The notes: generated by a model not told the origin, from the letters alone. Numbered from the stretch's first letter, positions 8,858 to 17,809 are shown. The stretch is 64,000 nt of DNA from Flavobacterium poyangense (GCF_011751075.1 NZ_JAALLN010000007.1:124001-188000), one strand, 5' to 3'. Program-made: numbers and translations.

Positions 8858-9382
8858 TTACAAAACGCTAATTTCTTTTGCTGTATCATACGATTTTTTG
8901 GAAGTATCAAATGCAGTAGAAAAGTAAGCCATTTTATTTACTGTTGTAAAATGTCCGGTCTGATTTCCAAAAACATCAGAACCGCCAGCAATTATAAACC
9001 GTATAGATTTTATATCTGTTTTCTTCAATTTAAGCATTTCTGCAGGTGTAAAGTAATAGTACGAAGTTGTTTTACCTTCTGCTGATTCTTTTACGTTTTT
9101 GTCCACACACGGAATAACATCGCCATTCGCTAAATCTACATAAACACCGCCCGAAATTCTTGATTTTTCATTAGCGGTTGCAATCGACAATTTTAAAATC
9201 CCGCCCTTTTCTGTTTTGGCAACCTGAACTTTTGTTTCGCCGGTATAGGCATATTTTTCACAGATAAAAGTATAATCTTGTGTAGCCGGAAAAGGTTTTG
9301 AACCATTCACTGTCATAGTTTCCTGAGCATTTGCAAAGACTGAGATAAACAGCAACACAAAAAAGGGCAATTTAAAATTCAT
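8858..9382 (-). CDS. exported protein of unknown function
   Basis: A 174-residue protein with a clear Sec signal peptide (N-terminal Lys4, hydrophobic FFVLLFISVF, cleavage after FANA before QETM). The mature part is predicted mainly beta-strand and contains SYYYFTPAEMLKLK and FIIAGGSDVFGNQTGHFTTVNK. I recognise no family. It is 10 bases downstream of a lipoprotein gene on the same strand and likely cotranscribed with it, which suggests a shared envelope role. Confidence 0.75.
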   Translation of the reverse strand: MNFKLPFFVLLFISVFANAQETMTVNGSKPFPATQDYTFICEKYAYTGETKVQVAKTEKGGILKLSIATANEKSRISGGVYVDLANGDVIPCVDKNVKESAEGKTTSYYYFTPAEMLKLKKTDIKSIRFIIAGGSDVFGNQTGHFTTVNKMAYFSTAFDTSKKSYDTAKEISVL

Positions 9383-9392
9383 GCTATATTTT

Positions 9393-9866
9393 TTAATCGT
9401 TTAATTTAGACTCAAAGTTTTCTTCCCAATCCATTGATTTTATAGCAGAGATTAAGTTTTCTTCATTTACAAAAACACGAAGTTCTTTGTTGGCTACTTT
9501 TTTGGTGTACAAGGCACGGTAGCGATAAATAACTTCTCGTTTGGCTTTGTAAACGCCATCTAATTTTAAATCAACAAAACTTCCGTAATACTGCCTGAAA
9601 CGCTGACATGTTTTAGTCAAGCGTTCTTCAGTTGTGTTTTCCATTACCGATTTGGTAACTTCAGTTTCGTTGAAAGGCTTAAATCTAGAGGTGTTGCAGG
9701 TTTCTAAAACCCTTTTTCCTAAATCGTATGCTTTTTTCTGCTGGTTGGAATTGATTTCAGAAGCTCCAACTTTTGCGATCTTTAAATCTTCGGTATCTCT
9801 CCTGATCGTTTTAGATTTACATCCAACTAATAAGGACAAACATATAATCAATATTGCTTTCTTCAT
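9393..9866 (-). CDS. small lipoprotein of unknown function
   Basis: A 157-residue protein with a type II signal peptide: MKKAILIICLSLLVGC, lipobox Cys16. KSKTIRRD follows the Cys. It is basic rather than acidic, so this lipoprotein lacks the usual surface-export signal and probably stays in the periplasm. The mature domain is mixed alpha/beta with conserved-looking aromatic and Arg positions (FRQYYGSFVDLKLDG, REVIYRYRALYTKK). I do not recognise the family. It starts 6 bases after the M23 peptidase gene on the same strand. Confidence 0.72.
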   Translation of the reverse strand: MKKAILIICLSLLVGCKSKTIRRDTEDLKIAKVGASEINSNQQKKAYDLGKRVLETCNTSRFKPFNETEVTKSVMENTTEERLTKTCQRFRQYYGSFVDLKLDGVYKAKREVIYRYRALYTKKVANKELRVFVNEENLISAIKSMDWEENFESKLND

Positions 9867-9872
9867 AACTAT

Positions 9873-10550
9873 TTATGTTATTTTTAATAATAAGTTAGGG
9901 TCGGGGCAATTTTCTATGTAGAAATTTAAATCGTTTATGTTGCAAACTCCGGGATAATCACCAGCGTGATTTTCAATATTGTTTATAATCTGAAAATGCA
10001 AATGCGGCGCATAATCACCATTAACTGCCGAATTTCCAAAAGTAGCTAAATAGTCTCCTTTTTTGAAAATGTCCCCAACGGTAAGGTTTTTTATACTTTC
10101 TAACGATAAATGTCCGTATAAAGTATAAAACTTTTCATTTTCAACCTCATGTTCCATAATAATTGTGGGGCCATAATCACCCAAACCAATATTATTTTTA
10201 AAACTGTGAATTTTTCCGTCAAGAGGAGCGATGATTTTTGTTTCGACTTTTCCCCATAAATCCAGTCCGATATGTATGTTGCGCTCCGGATTTGAACCAT
10301 CTTTAAAGATACTGCTTCTTTGATACAGATTTCGTCCTTCAATATAGCCGCCGAATGCGATTTCGGCATTGTTTCTTTTGAGATAATTTGAAATAAAACC
10401 TTCAATTTCTTCAGAGTTGGAAGGCTTGTGTTTAACCAGCTCTTTATTAGTTACTGATAAATCTAAAGGAATATACTTTGAAAAATCAATACGTGCGTCG
10501 ATAACTTTTGTGGGAGGTAAGGCTTTTAAAATAGAGACTAAGGTTTTCAT
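9873..10550 (-). CDS. M23-family (LytM-type) zinc metallopeptidase without signal peptide
   Basis: A 225-residue protein whose residues 85-190 form an M23 domain. All metal and catalytic positions are visible: H93 and D97 in HIGLDLW, H147 in YGHLS, and H183/H185 in PHLHF. M23 enzymes cut peptidoglycan cross-links in the cell envelope. Here the first 60 residues are not a signal peptide, so export is not explained by the sequence. The protein may act elsewhere or use another route. It sits between the methyltransferase gene (8 bases upstream) and the lipoprotein gene (6 bases downstream), apparently in one operon. Confidence 0.87.
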   Translation of the reverse strand: MKTLVSILKALPPTKVIDARIDFSKYIPLDLSVTNKELVKHKPSNSEEIEGFISNYLKRNNAEIAFGGYIEGRNLYQRSSIFKDGSNPERNIHIGLDLWGKVETKIIAPLDGKIHSFKNNIGLGDYGPTIIMEHEVENEKFYTLYGHLSLESIKNLTVGDIFKKGDYLATFGNSAVNGDYAPHLHFQIINNIENHAGDYPGVCNINDLNFYIENCPDPNLLLKIT

Positions 10551-10558
10551 AAGGTAAA

Positions 10559-11254
10559 TTAGGCGACTTTTTCGATGATTATTAATTCGTTATGAACTTC
10601 AATTCGTGGTAACATTTTTGAGGTAAACAATTTAGTATTTATTTCTGAAATGTACTTCCTATTTCTTACATTATGTGCTTCGTCTAAAATCATAGTATTA
10701 AAAAGTACAAATCCACGATCTTGTAAAAGGGAGCAGATTCTGTTACTGAAAAAGCTTTCAAATAAAAAGTTAGGCATTTTTATATCTTCAAAAACATCAA
10801 TAATAATAAGGTTGTATTTGTCTTTTGTTTTTAAGACAAACTCGAAAGCATCATCTATAACAATCTCAAGTTGTGTGATTTGATTAAGATTAAAGTAGTC
10901 ATTGGCAATCTGAATCATGTCAGGGTCAATTTCGACACCGGTAATTTTTCCTTTGTACACAATTTCATCAATTAAAGTTTTAATAACGCTTCCTCCGGCA
11001 ACTCCCAGTACCAAAATATGGTTCATTTTAAGAATGGTTTCGTAACCGATATTTCTTAAACCATATCTTAATATGCGTTGCAAGCTTCCATAGGAGTAAT
11101 TGGTGTTTTCAGAATCTAAGACCAGTTCTCCATTGGTCCAGGTAACTTCGATTATTTTGCTTCGGGTAGATTTTTTTTTAAATATTTTTATAGGAATCAG
11201 ATAACTGATTATTTTTTGAATCATTTTTGTCCTCGTTTTACTCAAAAATACCAT
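10559..11254 (-). CDS. spermidine-synthase-like SAM-dependent methyltransferase-fold protein
   Basis: A 231-residue Rossmann-fold protein. The SAM-type glycine motif is in HILVLGVAGGSVIKTL, the acidic ribose-binding residue in ITGVEIDPDMIQIA, and the next motif in VIDDAFEFV and NLIIIDVFED. This order matches spermidine synthase-like proteins (SpeE fold). The N-terminal beta domain of true spermidine synthases is short here, and no SpeD gene is nearby. Function is therefore open: aminopropyl or methyl transfer. An alternative start is ATG 11224 (ten codons in), which would leave more room for a leader. It appears to head the operon that continues to 8334. Confidence 0.72.
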   Translation of the reverse strand: MVFLSKTRTKMIQKIISYLIPIKIFKKKSTRSKIIEVTWTNGELVLDSENTNYSYGSLQRILRYGLRNIGYETILKMNHILVLGVAGGSVIKTLIDEIVYKGKITGVEIDPDMIQIANDYFNLNQITQLEIVIDDAFEFVLKTKDKYNLIIIDVFEDIKMPNFLFESFFSNRICSLLQDRGFVLFNTMILDEAHNVRNRKYISEINTKLFTSKMLPRIEVHNELIIIEKVA

Positions 11255-11290
11255 TTAAATCTTTTATTTTGTCTCAAATAAAAAAAATTA

Positions 11291-11842
11291 ATGAAGAAAC
11301 AGTTGTATAAATTTATCTTTTTTAAGCTAATGGGCTGGAAGATAGTAGGGATCGAAAATGCCGAGGTGAAAAAATGCGTCTTCATGGTAATGCCACATAC
11401 AAGCAATCATGATTTTTATTTAGGAATTTTCACCAGAGGAATTTCCGGATTGCAAATGAATTGGGTAGGGAAGAAGGAATTGTTTCGGTTTCCGTTTGGG
11501 TATTACTTCAGAAATGTTGGTGGCGAGCCAATAGATCGCTCAGGCGGACTTAACAAAGTAGATTCTATTGCAGCTATTTTTGATCGTAAAGAAGTTTTTC
11601 GTTTGGCTATTGCTCCGGAAGGAACCCGAAAAAAAGTAACGGAAATCAAAAGCGGTTTTTATTACATTGCTCTTAAAGCAAATGTGCCGATTGTACCGGT
11701 AGCTTTTGATTGGGGCAAAAAAGAAGTGAATTTAGGAGTTCCTTTTTTTCCAACCGGAAATTACGAAGCCGATTTACAGGTTCTGAAAAAACACTACAAC
11801 GGTGTTTTAGGTAAAATTCCTGAAAACGGTTTTACACTTTAA
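11291..11842 (+). CDS. 1-acyl-glycerol-3-phosphate acyltransferase-like protein (PlsC superfamily)
   Basis: A 183-residue lysophospholipid acyltransferase domain. The catalytic H-x4-D is HTSNHD (H36, D41), and the substrate-binding EGTR lies at 110-113, followed by basic residues. A third block, PIVPVAFDW, is where family members have their C-terminal conserved Pro. It is short for a PlsC (about 240) and lacks a strong N-terminal membrane helix, but this compact type is common in Bacteroidetes. It would transfer an acyl chain to a lysolipid or related acceptor at the inner membrane. Transcribed divergently from the methyltransferase gene. Confidence 0.87.
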   Translation: MKKQLYKFIFFKLMGWKIVGIENAEVKKCVFMVMPHTSNHDFYLGIFTRGISGLQMNWVGKKELFRFPFGYYFRNVGGEPIDRSGGLNKVDSIAAIFDRKEVFRLAIAPEGTRKKVTEIKSGFYYIALKANVPIVPVAFDWGKKEVNLGVPFFPTGNYEADLQVLKKHYNGVLGKIPENGFTL

Positions 11843-11924
11843 ATCATTGTGATTTTTGCGTAACGCGAGAATCGCTTAAATGAAAATTATTTTTATTAAT
11901 TTTCAAATACGAGCTAATTTTTAA

Positions 11925-12404
11925 TTACGGGATATAGGTCTTAAATGTCCCGTTTTTGTAAAAGAATATAATTTTTTCAATCTCATCAGTTGTTTTCAGA
12001 TCTGAATTTGAATTTTTCGGCTCGTTGACCACTCTTTTTTCTTCCTTGTGATCAGTATCAGATGGAAGGCCTGAAAACAAGTCTGCAAAATAAAGGTTCT
12101 CGTTTGGTGAAACAGGAGGACTTGTTTTTTGCACTTCAGATACAATTTCTACGGTATGGTTTTGATGTTCATTTTCTTTTTTAGGAAAACTACCTGTGCC
12201 TTTTAGAATCCAGTACAGATCAACATCCGGAAAAATGTCTGAAATTTTTAGTACAAAATCAAGACTTGGTTTGTTTCTTCCCGAAAGCAGGTGCGACATG
12301 CTGGAACGTTGCACGCTAATTTTATCAGCAAATGCAGAGGCGTTTAATCCGTAGTACTCCAGTAGTACTTCCAGTCTTTTTACAAAATCATCAATGTTTA
12401 CCAT
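11925..12404 (-). CDS. XRE-family helix-turn-helix transcriptional regulator
   Basis: A 159-residue regulator. Residues 5-65 are a Cro/CI-type HTH (FADKISVQRSSMSHLLSGRN, with helices typical of XRE proteins). The C-terminal half is hydrophilic and low in complexity, ending in a short strand (KIIFFYKNGTFKTYIP); no peptidase or ligand domain is visible. The gene is divergent from the M14 peptidase gene. The region between them, and the start codon itself, carry repeated TTACA-N2-TGTAA palindromes, so the protein probably controls its own promoter and that of the peptidase. Confidence 0.85.
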   Translation of the reverse strand: MVNIDDFVKRLEVLLEYYGLNASAFADKISVQRSSMSHLLSGRNKPSLDFVLKISDIFPDVDLYWILKGTGSFPKKENEHQNHTVEIVSEVQKTSPPVSPNENLYFADLFSGLPSDTDHKEEKRVVNEPKNSNSDLKTTDEIEKIIFFYKNGTFKTYIP

Positions 12405-12701
12405 TGTAAATTATAATAAGGAGATTATCAATTTACAAATGTAATCAAAAGAAAGATGAAGACCTATTTTACAGTTGTAAATTAAGATACAAAAGTTTAT
12501 TTACTTACTTTATTACTATAAATAACAATTGATAAGTTATTGATAAATTGCCAAATAAGTAGTCTGTTTAAGACAAGTAACAAGTATAACTATGGTTGCT
12601 GTGGAAGAAGTAAACAAAGGTTTAGAATTTGTTTACATTTCTAAATTTGGACGTTTATAAATTAGTTACAATTGTAAAAATAAAGATATTTACTTTTGTA
12701 A
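12398..12701. promoter_or_regulatory. array of TTACA-N2-TGTAA palindromes (putative XRE operators)
   Basis: Three perfect copies of TTACA-N2-TGTAA occur at 12433-12444, 12469-12480 and 12666-12677. Three one-mismatch copies occur at 12398-12409 (over the XRE start codon), 12633-12644 and 12690-12701. The copy at 12433 contains TACATTTG on the minus strand (12436-12443), a -7 box for the XRE gene. The copy at 12690 overlaps TACTTTTG (12691-12698), a -7 box for the M14 gene. This layout is what an autoregulated divergent control region would look like. That the XRE protein is the binder is inference. Confidence 0.65.
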
Positions 12702-12716
12702 ACTAATCAGTAGACT

Positions 12717-13871
12717 ATGAATTTAGAAGAACTATTTGCCCAAAATAAAGAACAAACCATAGAAGGTCGTTATCTAACTTTAGACCACATTCAACCTTTA
12801 TTAGACAAACTTAATACAAACAATCAGGTTAAGATTATTGGAAGGTCTGTTCTAGACAAGCCTATATACAGTTATGAAATCGGAACCGGTGAGACACGGA
12901 TTTATTTGTGGTCTCAAATGCACGGAAACGAAAGCACTACGACGAAAGCGCTTTTTGATTTTATCAATGTATTAAACAACGGGTCTGTTGTTGCGCAGAA
13001 AATGCTTGAAAGATTTACTTTTTATTGTATTCCGATTTTAAATCCTGACGGAGCAGCACTCTACACACGCGAAAATGCCAATAAAGTAGATTTAAATCGA
13101 GACTCTCAAAATCTAACACAACCCGAAAGTGTTATCCTGAGATCGGTATTTGAGCAATTTAAGCCTCACTATTGTTTTAATCTTCACGACCAGCGAACTA
13201 TTTTTGGCGCAGGAGACACAGGAAAACCAGCGACCCTTTCCTTTTTAGCACCTTCTTACAACAAAGAAAGAGAAGTAAATCCGACCCGATTGAAGGCTAT
13301 TAATCTGATCGCAGAGTTAAACGATGTTTTACAAGAATATATTCCCGGACAAATTGGTCGTTTTGACGATTCATTCAACATTAATTGCATAGGAGATACG
13401 TTTCAATTTTTGGGTGTACCAACAATTTTATTTGAGGCAGGGCACTATAGAAACGACTACAGCCGCGAAATTACGCGGAAGTTCCTATTTTTCTCACTTT
13501 TTTCAAGTTTTAAAATACTTTCCGAAAACGATTTAGTTGCTAATAGAATTTATGATTATTTGAATATTTCACAAAATAAAGTCGTTTTTTATGATTTTAT
13601 GTATAAAAATGTCAAAATAAATTATGATGGTATTGAAATAATTACGAATTTTGTCGCACAATACAAAGAAGAATTGATTGGAAATAAGATTGAGTTCAAT
13701 GCCTACATAGTTGAAGTAGGTGAATTGGCGAATTATTTTGGTCATTATGAATATGATGCGGAAGGAGCGAGTTATTCAGACGACATTAATAATTTTCCGA
13801 ATTTGAATCAAAAAGCAGATTTTTATTTAAATAAAAATATTAAATTTGTTAACGGGTTGATAAAAACTTAG
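12717..13871 (+). CDS. M14-family zinc carboxypeptidase-like protein
   Basis: A 384-residue protein with an M14 peptidase core. The zinc ligands are H69 and E72 (SQMHGNES) and H157 (FNLHDQR), and the general base is E240 (TILFEAGHY). ILNPDGAALYTREN and VDLNRDS match the substrate-binding region. Members remove C-terminal residues or act as peptidoglycan amidases. No signal peptide is visible, so the enzyme should be cytoplasmic. The C-terminal 120 residues are an extra domain I do not recognise. The TACTTTTG box at 12691 and overlapping palindromes suggest control by the divergent XRE regulator. Confidence 0.86.
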   Translation: MNLEELFAQNKEQTIEGRYLTLDHIQPLLDKLNTNNQVKIIGRSVLDKPIYSYEIGTGETRIYLWSQMHGNESTTTKALFDFINVLNNGSVVAQKMLERFTFYCIPILNPDGAALYTRENANKVDLNRDSQNLTQPESVILRSVFEQFKPHYCFNLHDQRTIFGAGDTGKPATLSFLAPSYNKEREVNPTRLKAINLIAELNDVLQEYIPGQIGRFDDSFNINCIGDTFQFLGVPTILFEAGHYRNDYSREITRKFLFFSLFSSFKILSENDLVANRIYDYLNISQNKVVFYDFMYKNVKINYDGIEIITNFVAQYKEELIGNKIEFNAYIVEVGELANYFGHYEYDAEGASYSDDINNFPNLNQKADFYLNKNIKFVNGLIKT

Positions 13872-13948
13872 TTTTTATGTGAATTTGTTATTTTTTATGC
13901 ATATTTTTATACTTTGTAATAGCAATTAGTAATATTAATTAAAGAATT

Positions 13949-14428
13949 ATGAGTAAATTTCGTTTAGATGAAGTAGATCACCAGATTTTAGATATGTTAA
14001 TAGACAATACGAGAGTTCCGTTTACTGACATTGCAAAAAAACTATTGATATCTGCTGGAACAGTACATGTTAGGGTAAAAAAAATGGAAGACGCGGGGAT
14101 AATAATGGGATCTTCTTTAGCCTTAGATTATGATAAATTAGGGTATTCATTTATTGCTTATGTGGGTGTATTTCTTAATAACACCTCACAAACTAAATTT
14201 GTATTAGAGCGAATCAACCAAATTCCATTCGTAACTGTTGCATCAGTTACTACAGGTAAATTTAATATTTTTTGCAAAATAAGAGCAAAAGATACAAAAC
14301 ATGCAAAAGAAGTAATCTTCATGATCGATGATATCGAAGGAGTTTACAGAACAGAAACAATGATTTCATTAGAAGAAAGTATAAACGATAAGAAGCGTTT
14401 GATGCATACTATTTTTAAAAATATGTAA
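13949..14428 (+). CDS. Lrp/AsnC-family transcriptional regulator
   Basis: A 159-residue Lrp-type regulator. The N-terminal winged HTH (about 5-60) opens with LDEVDHQILDMLIDNTR, with VKKMEDAGII leading into the linker. The C-terminal RAM domain (about 70-145) is a beta-alpha-beta sandwich that binds amino acids and oligomerises. Length is standard. It follows the M14 gene by 77 bases and precedes a terminator, so it is probably its own unit. The ligand is unknown. Confidence 0.93.
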   Translation: MSKFRLDEVDHQILDMLIDNTRVPFTDIAKKLLISAGTVHVRVKKMEDAGIIMGSSLALDYDKLGYSFIAYVGVFLNNTSQTKFVLERINQIPFVTVASVTTGKFNIFCKIRAKDTKHAKEVIFMIDDIEGVYRTETMISLEESINDKKRLMHTIFKNM

Positions 14429-14458
14429 CACTTTCTTGAATGCTATACTAAAAATATA

Positions 14459-14486
14459 ACCTCAAGTTTATTCTTGGGGTTTTTTT
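14459..14486 (+). terminator. intrinsic terminator after the Lrp gene
   Basis: ACCTCAAG (14459-14466) pairs with CTTGGGGT (14473-14480), with one G-T pair and a 6-base loop. Six T follow at once. Confidence 0.8.
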
Positions 14487-14519
14487 ATGACTACTTAACC
14501 AACCAACTACAACTAAATT

Positions 14520-17105
14520 ATGTACACGTTACCAAAAATTGAACGTTTCAATCAGGACGTTCTCTCAAAATATCACATTTACAATAGTGTTTTTATAACA
14601 TTACCTTTTGATTCTATTGACAATACGGGGGTTTTACTTCCTTTGTTTACAGAGACTTGCGAGGCAGGTTTTAAGAAACAGGAAACCCCAAAGGAAATTT
14701 TCGATTTCTTTTCTAATAAATTTTTGAATAATGCCTCTGAAAGCGAAAAAATCGATCTAATGTTTCGATTTATTCAATACATCGAGCGTCAGATTGTGCT
14801 TTTTGATGCCATTGAAGATGCTGCTTTTCCGGAAGTAAACAATATGGAAGGTCGTGGATCACTTCGCGACATCAAAGAAAGATCAGATGCCAAAGAAAAA
14901 GACGACGAACTGATTGAATTTCTTGAAAATTTTAACGTCAGAACAGTTTTAACCGCGCATCCGACACAGTTTTACCCTGGGCCGGTTTTGGGAATTATAA
15001 ACGATTTAACAGAAGCTATTCGACTGAATGATTTGCTTAAAATCAAACAGCTTTTGGCGCAGCTAGGAAAAACGCCATTTATTCAGAACGAAAAACCAAA
15101 TCCTTATGATGAAGCGGTTAGTTTGATCTGGTATCTTGAAAATGTTTTCTACGAAACTTCGGGCGAAATCGTTCATTATTTGCAAAAGAATATCCTGCAA
15201 GGAGAAGCTATCCAAAACCAATTAATCAAACTTGGGTTTTGGCCGGGAGGAGACCGTGACGGTAATCCTTTTGTGACAACAGAAATTACTTTAAAAGTAG
15301 CAGAGCGTTTGCGCACTTCTATTTTGAAATGTTACTATGTTGAAATGAGAAAACTAAAAAGAAAGTTAACGTTCGCAGGTGTAGATACTTTGGTAACAGA
15401 ACTTGAACATAAACTTTATCGTTCTGTTTTTTATTCTAAAGGTGAAATCTATATCACTTTAGAGGAGTTATTAGCACAACTGAATAAAATCAGAAGTATA
15501 ATTATAGAAAAACACCAGTCGTTGTATTTGGATGAACTGGAAGCTTTTTTAGTAAAAATTAATCTTTTCGGATTCCATTTTGCAACTTTAGACATTCGTC
15601 AGAATAGTAAAATTCACAATGCTGTATTTAAAGATGTCGTTAATCATTATTTAAATACAGGATCAAAAATATTCCCTGCTAATTACTTTGATTTGTCTGA
15701 AAAGGAAAAAATCGTGGTACTGTCTCAGGTAAAAGGAGAGTTAAATCCGGATGATTTTGAAGATGAAATTACAAAATCAACTTTGGAGTCTGTACAAACT
15801 ATAAAAGCGATCCAAAAAGCAAATGGAGAGTCGGGCGCCAATCGTTATATCATTAGTAATAACGAAAGCGCTTTGAATGTAATGGAAACCTTTGCCATGA
15901 TACGTTTAAATAATTGGGAGAATCCTTCAGTAGATATTATCCCGCTTTTTGAATCTGTTGATGATTTGCAGAACGCACATGAAATCATGGAGCAGTTGTA
16001 CACCAATCCGGAGTACGCTAAACATCTGCTGGCAAGAGGGAATAAGCAAACTATTATGCTTGGTTTCTCTGACGGAACAAAAGACGGTGGTTATTTAATG
16101 GCTAACTGGAGTATTTACCAGGCAAAGATTGCTTTAACTGAGATTTCAAGAAAATACGATGTCAAAGTTATTTTCTTTGATGGTCGTGGTGGACCTCCGG
16201 CACGTGGCGGTGGAAAAACACATAAATTTTATGCTTCTTTGGGACCAAAAATTGAAAACAACGAAATTCAGATCACCATACAGGGACAGACGATCAGTTC
16301 GAATTTCGGAACTTTGGACTCTTGCCGTTACAATATTGAAAATCTGTTAAGCGCCGGAGTTGAAAATCAGGTTTTTGGCAAAGAGAAAAATGAACTAAGT
16401 GCCGAGGAAACTGAAATTCTGACACAACTGGCAGATTTAGGATATAACAAATACCTTAGTTTCAAGAATCACCCAAAATTTATTCCGTATCTGGAGAAGA
16501 TGAGTACTTTAAAGTATTATTCTAAAACGAATATCGGAAGCCGCCCGTCTAAAAGAAGTAAATCAGAACAATTGGATTTTGCAGATTTGCGTGCGATTCC
16601 ATTTGTAGGATCGTGGAGTCAGTTGAAGCAAAATGTACCCGGATTTTTCGGAGTAGGAGCAGCCCTTAAGCATTTTGAAGAAACAAATCAGTGGGATAAA
16701 GTATATGATTTGTATCACAATTCTTTATTTTTCAGAACACTTCTTGAAAACAGTATGATGTCCCTGGCAAAATCATTTTTTCCATTGACGGCTTATATGA
16801 GAAAAGACCCTGAATTTGGCGACTTCTGGCAAATCATTTATGATGAATTTGTAGAAACAAAACGTCTTTTGCTTAAAATTGCCGATCATAAAACGCTTAT
16901 GGAAAACTATCCTGATGGTATAGCTTCAATTCAGATAAGAGAGCGTATCGTTTTACCATTATTGACGATACAGCAATATGCTTTGTTAAGAATTAATGAA
17001 TTGAATAAAGAAAATGGCGGTAATGACGATTTAATTAAGGTGTACGAGAAAATTGTCACCAGATCTCTTTTCGGAAATACTAATGCAAGCAGAAATTCAG
17101 CTTAA
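14520..17105 (+). CDS. ppc: phosphoenolpyruvate carboxylase
   Basis: An 861-residue PEP carboxylase, which adds bicarbonate to PEP to refill oxaloacetate. The catalytic His is H147 in LTAHPTQ, and the PEP-binding loop is GGDRDGNP (243-250). The second active-site loop reads FFDGRGGPPARGGG near 551-565; the enterobacterial enzyme has FHGRGG there. The C terminus ends in RNSA instead of RNTG. Both differences place it in a distinct bacterial subgroup, though the main catalytic blocks are intact. Length is close to the family norm (about 880). The DinB gene follows 43 bases later and may be cotranscribed. Confidence 0.95.
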   Translation: MYTLPKIERFNQDVLSKYHIYNSVFITLPFDSIDNTGVLLPLFTETCEAGFKKQETPKEIFDFFSNKFLNNASESEKIDLMFRFIQYIERQIVLFDAIEDAAFPEVNNMEGRGSLRDIKERSDAKEKDDELIEFLENFNVRTVLTAHPTQFYPGPVLGIINDLTEAIRLNDLLKIKQLLAQLGKTPFIQNEKPNPYDEAVSLIWYLENVFYETSGEIVHYLQKNILQGEAIQNQLIKLGFWPGGDRDGNPFVTTEITLKVAERLRTSILKCYYVEMRKLKRKLTFAGVDTLVTELEHKLYRSVFYSKGEIYITLEELLAQLNKIRSIIIEKHQSLYLDELEAFLVKINLFGFHFATLDIRQNSKIHNAVFKDVVNHYLNTGSKIFPANYFDLSEKEKIVVLSQVKGELNPDDFEDEITKSTLESVQTIKAIQKANGESGANRYIISNNESALNVMETFAMIRLNNWENPSVDIIPLFESVDDLQNAHEIMEQLYTNPEYAKHLLARGNKQTIMLGFSDGTKDGGYLMANWSIYQAKIALTEISRKYDVKVIFFDGRGGPPARGGGKTHKFYASLGPKIENNEIQITIQGQTISSNFGTLDSCRYNIENLLSAGVENQVFGKEKNELSAEETEILTQLADLGYNKYLSFKNHPKFIPYLEKMSTLKYYSKTNIGSRPSKRSKSEQLDFADLRAIPFVGSWSQLKQNVPGFFGVGAALKHFEETNQWDKVYDLYHNSLFFRTLLENSMMSLAKSFFPLTAYMRKDPEFGDFWQIIYDEFVETKRLLLKIADHKTLMENYPDGIASIQIRERIVLPLLTIQQYALLRINELNKENGGNDDLIKVYEKIVTRSLFGNTNASRNSA

Positions 17106-17148
17106 AAAGAAAAGTGTAAATTTACATCATAACAAAAAAAAATAGAAA

Positions 17149-17664
17149 ATGTATTCAGGTGAATTATTAGAAAATGAATATTCAGGTGGTTTTACAACCT
17201 ATATCCGTGAAGCCGGAGCTGTGAATCTGATTGAAGAACTAGAGATTTCTCTTCATGATTTTATCAAATTTGTGCAAAATATCCCAATGGATAAATTTGA
17301 CTATCGCTACGCAGAAGGTAAGTGGACAATCAAAGATATTATTCAGCATATTATTGATACGGAACGCATTTTTGCTTACCGTGCTCTGCGATTTGCAAGA
17401 TTCGACAAAACGCCATTGCAAAGTTTTGAGGAGAACGATTATGCTGCTAATGCAAATGCTGCAGGAAGAAGTATTCAAGAGTTGTTAACCGAGCTTTCAG
17501 CGGTACGACATGCTAATTTGTTGTTTTACAAAAGTCTGTCTGAAAATCAGCTTAAAGCTATCGGAACAGCTTCAAATAATCAAATTTCAGTTCGCGCCCT
17601 TGGTTTTGTAATCATAGGGCATCAAAAGCATCACCAAAAAGTTTTTCAAGAGCGATACTTGTAG
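17149..17664 (+). CDS. DinB-superfamily protein
   Basis: A 171-residue four-helix-bundle protein of the DinB/YfiT group. The expected metal-binding His positions are visible: one in the second helix (IIQHIIDTERI) and a pair in the last helix (IGHQKHHQKV). W in GKWTIKDI is also a family position. Members bind a divalent metal; some are thiol S-transferases that use bacillithiol or similar low-molecular-weight thiols. This genome has a YpdA-like protein, so a bacillithiol link is possible but unproven. It follows ppc closely on the same strand. Confidence 0.87.
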   Translation: MYSGELLENEYSGGFTTYIREAGAVNLIEELEISLHDFIKFVQNIPMDKFDYRYAEGKWTIKDIIQHIIDTERIFAYRALRFARFDKTPLQSFEENDYAANANAAGRSIQELLTELSAVRHANLLFYKSLSENQLKAIGTASNNQISVRALGFVIIGHQKHHQKVFQERYL

Positions 17665-17780
17665 AAGAAGTTAGCTTGCCACTAATTTCGCGAATTTGCA
17701 CGAATTGTTTTTTAAACCCTGCGTGTTATTGTTAGTGACGGCAACTATAAACAAGAAAAATAAATCCTTATAATCTGTGA

Positions 17781-17809
17781 AATCTGTGGCTATTTTTTTG
17801 CCACAGATT
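17781..17809. repeat. AATCTGTGGC / GCCACAGATT hairpin (dispersed repeat, likely terminator)
   Basis: A perfect 10-base inverted repeat (17781-17790 and 17800-17809) with a T-rich 9-base loop. It lies between the convergent DinB gene and the gene at 17895. It is followed by a module ending AATTCGTGCAATTCGTGGC near 17880. The same hairpin sequence recurs at 26345-26375. Confidence 0.7.

Noticed and set aside
13905..13920. Possible -7 box (TATACTTTG) before the Lrp gene
   Set aside because: Spacing is one base too long for TAnnTTTG, so it is not counted as a promoter.
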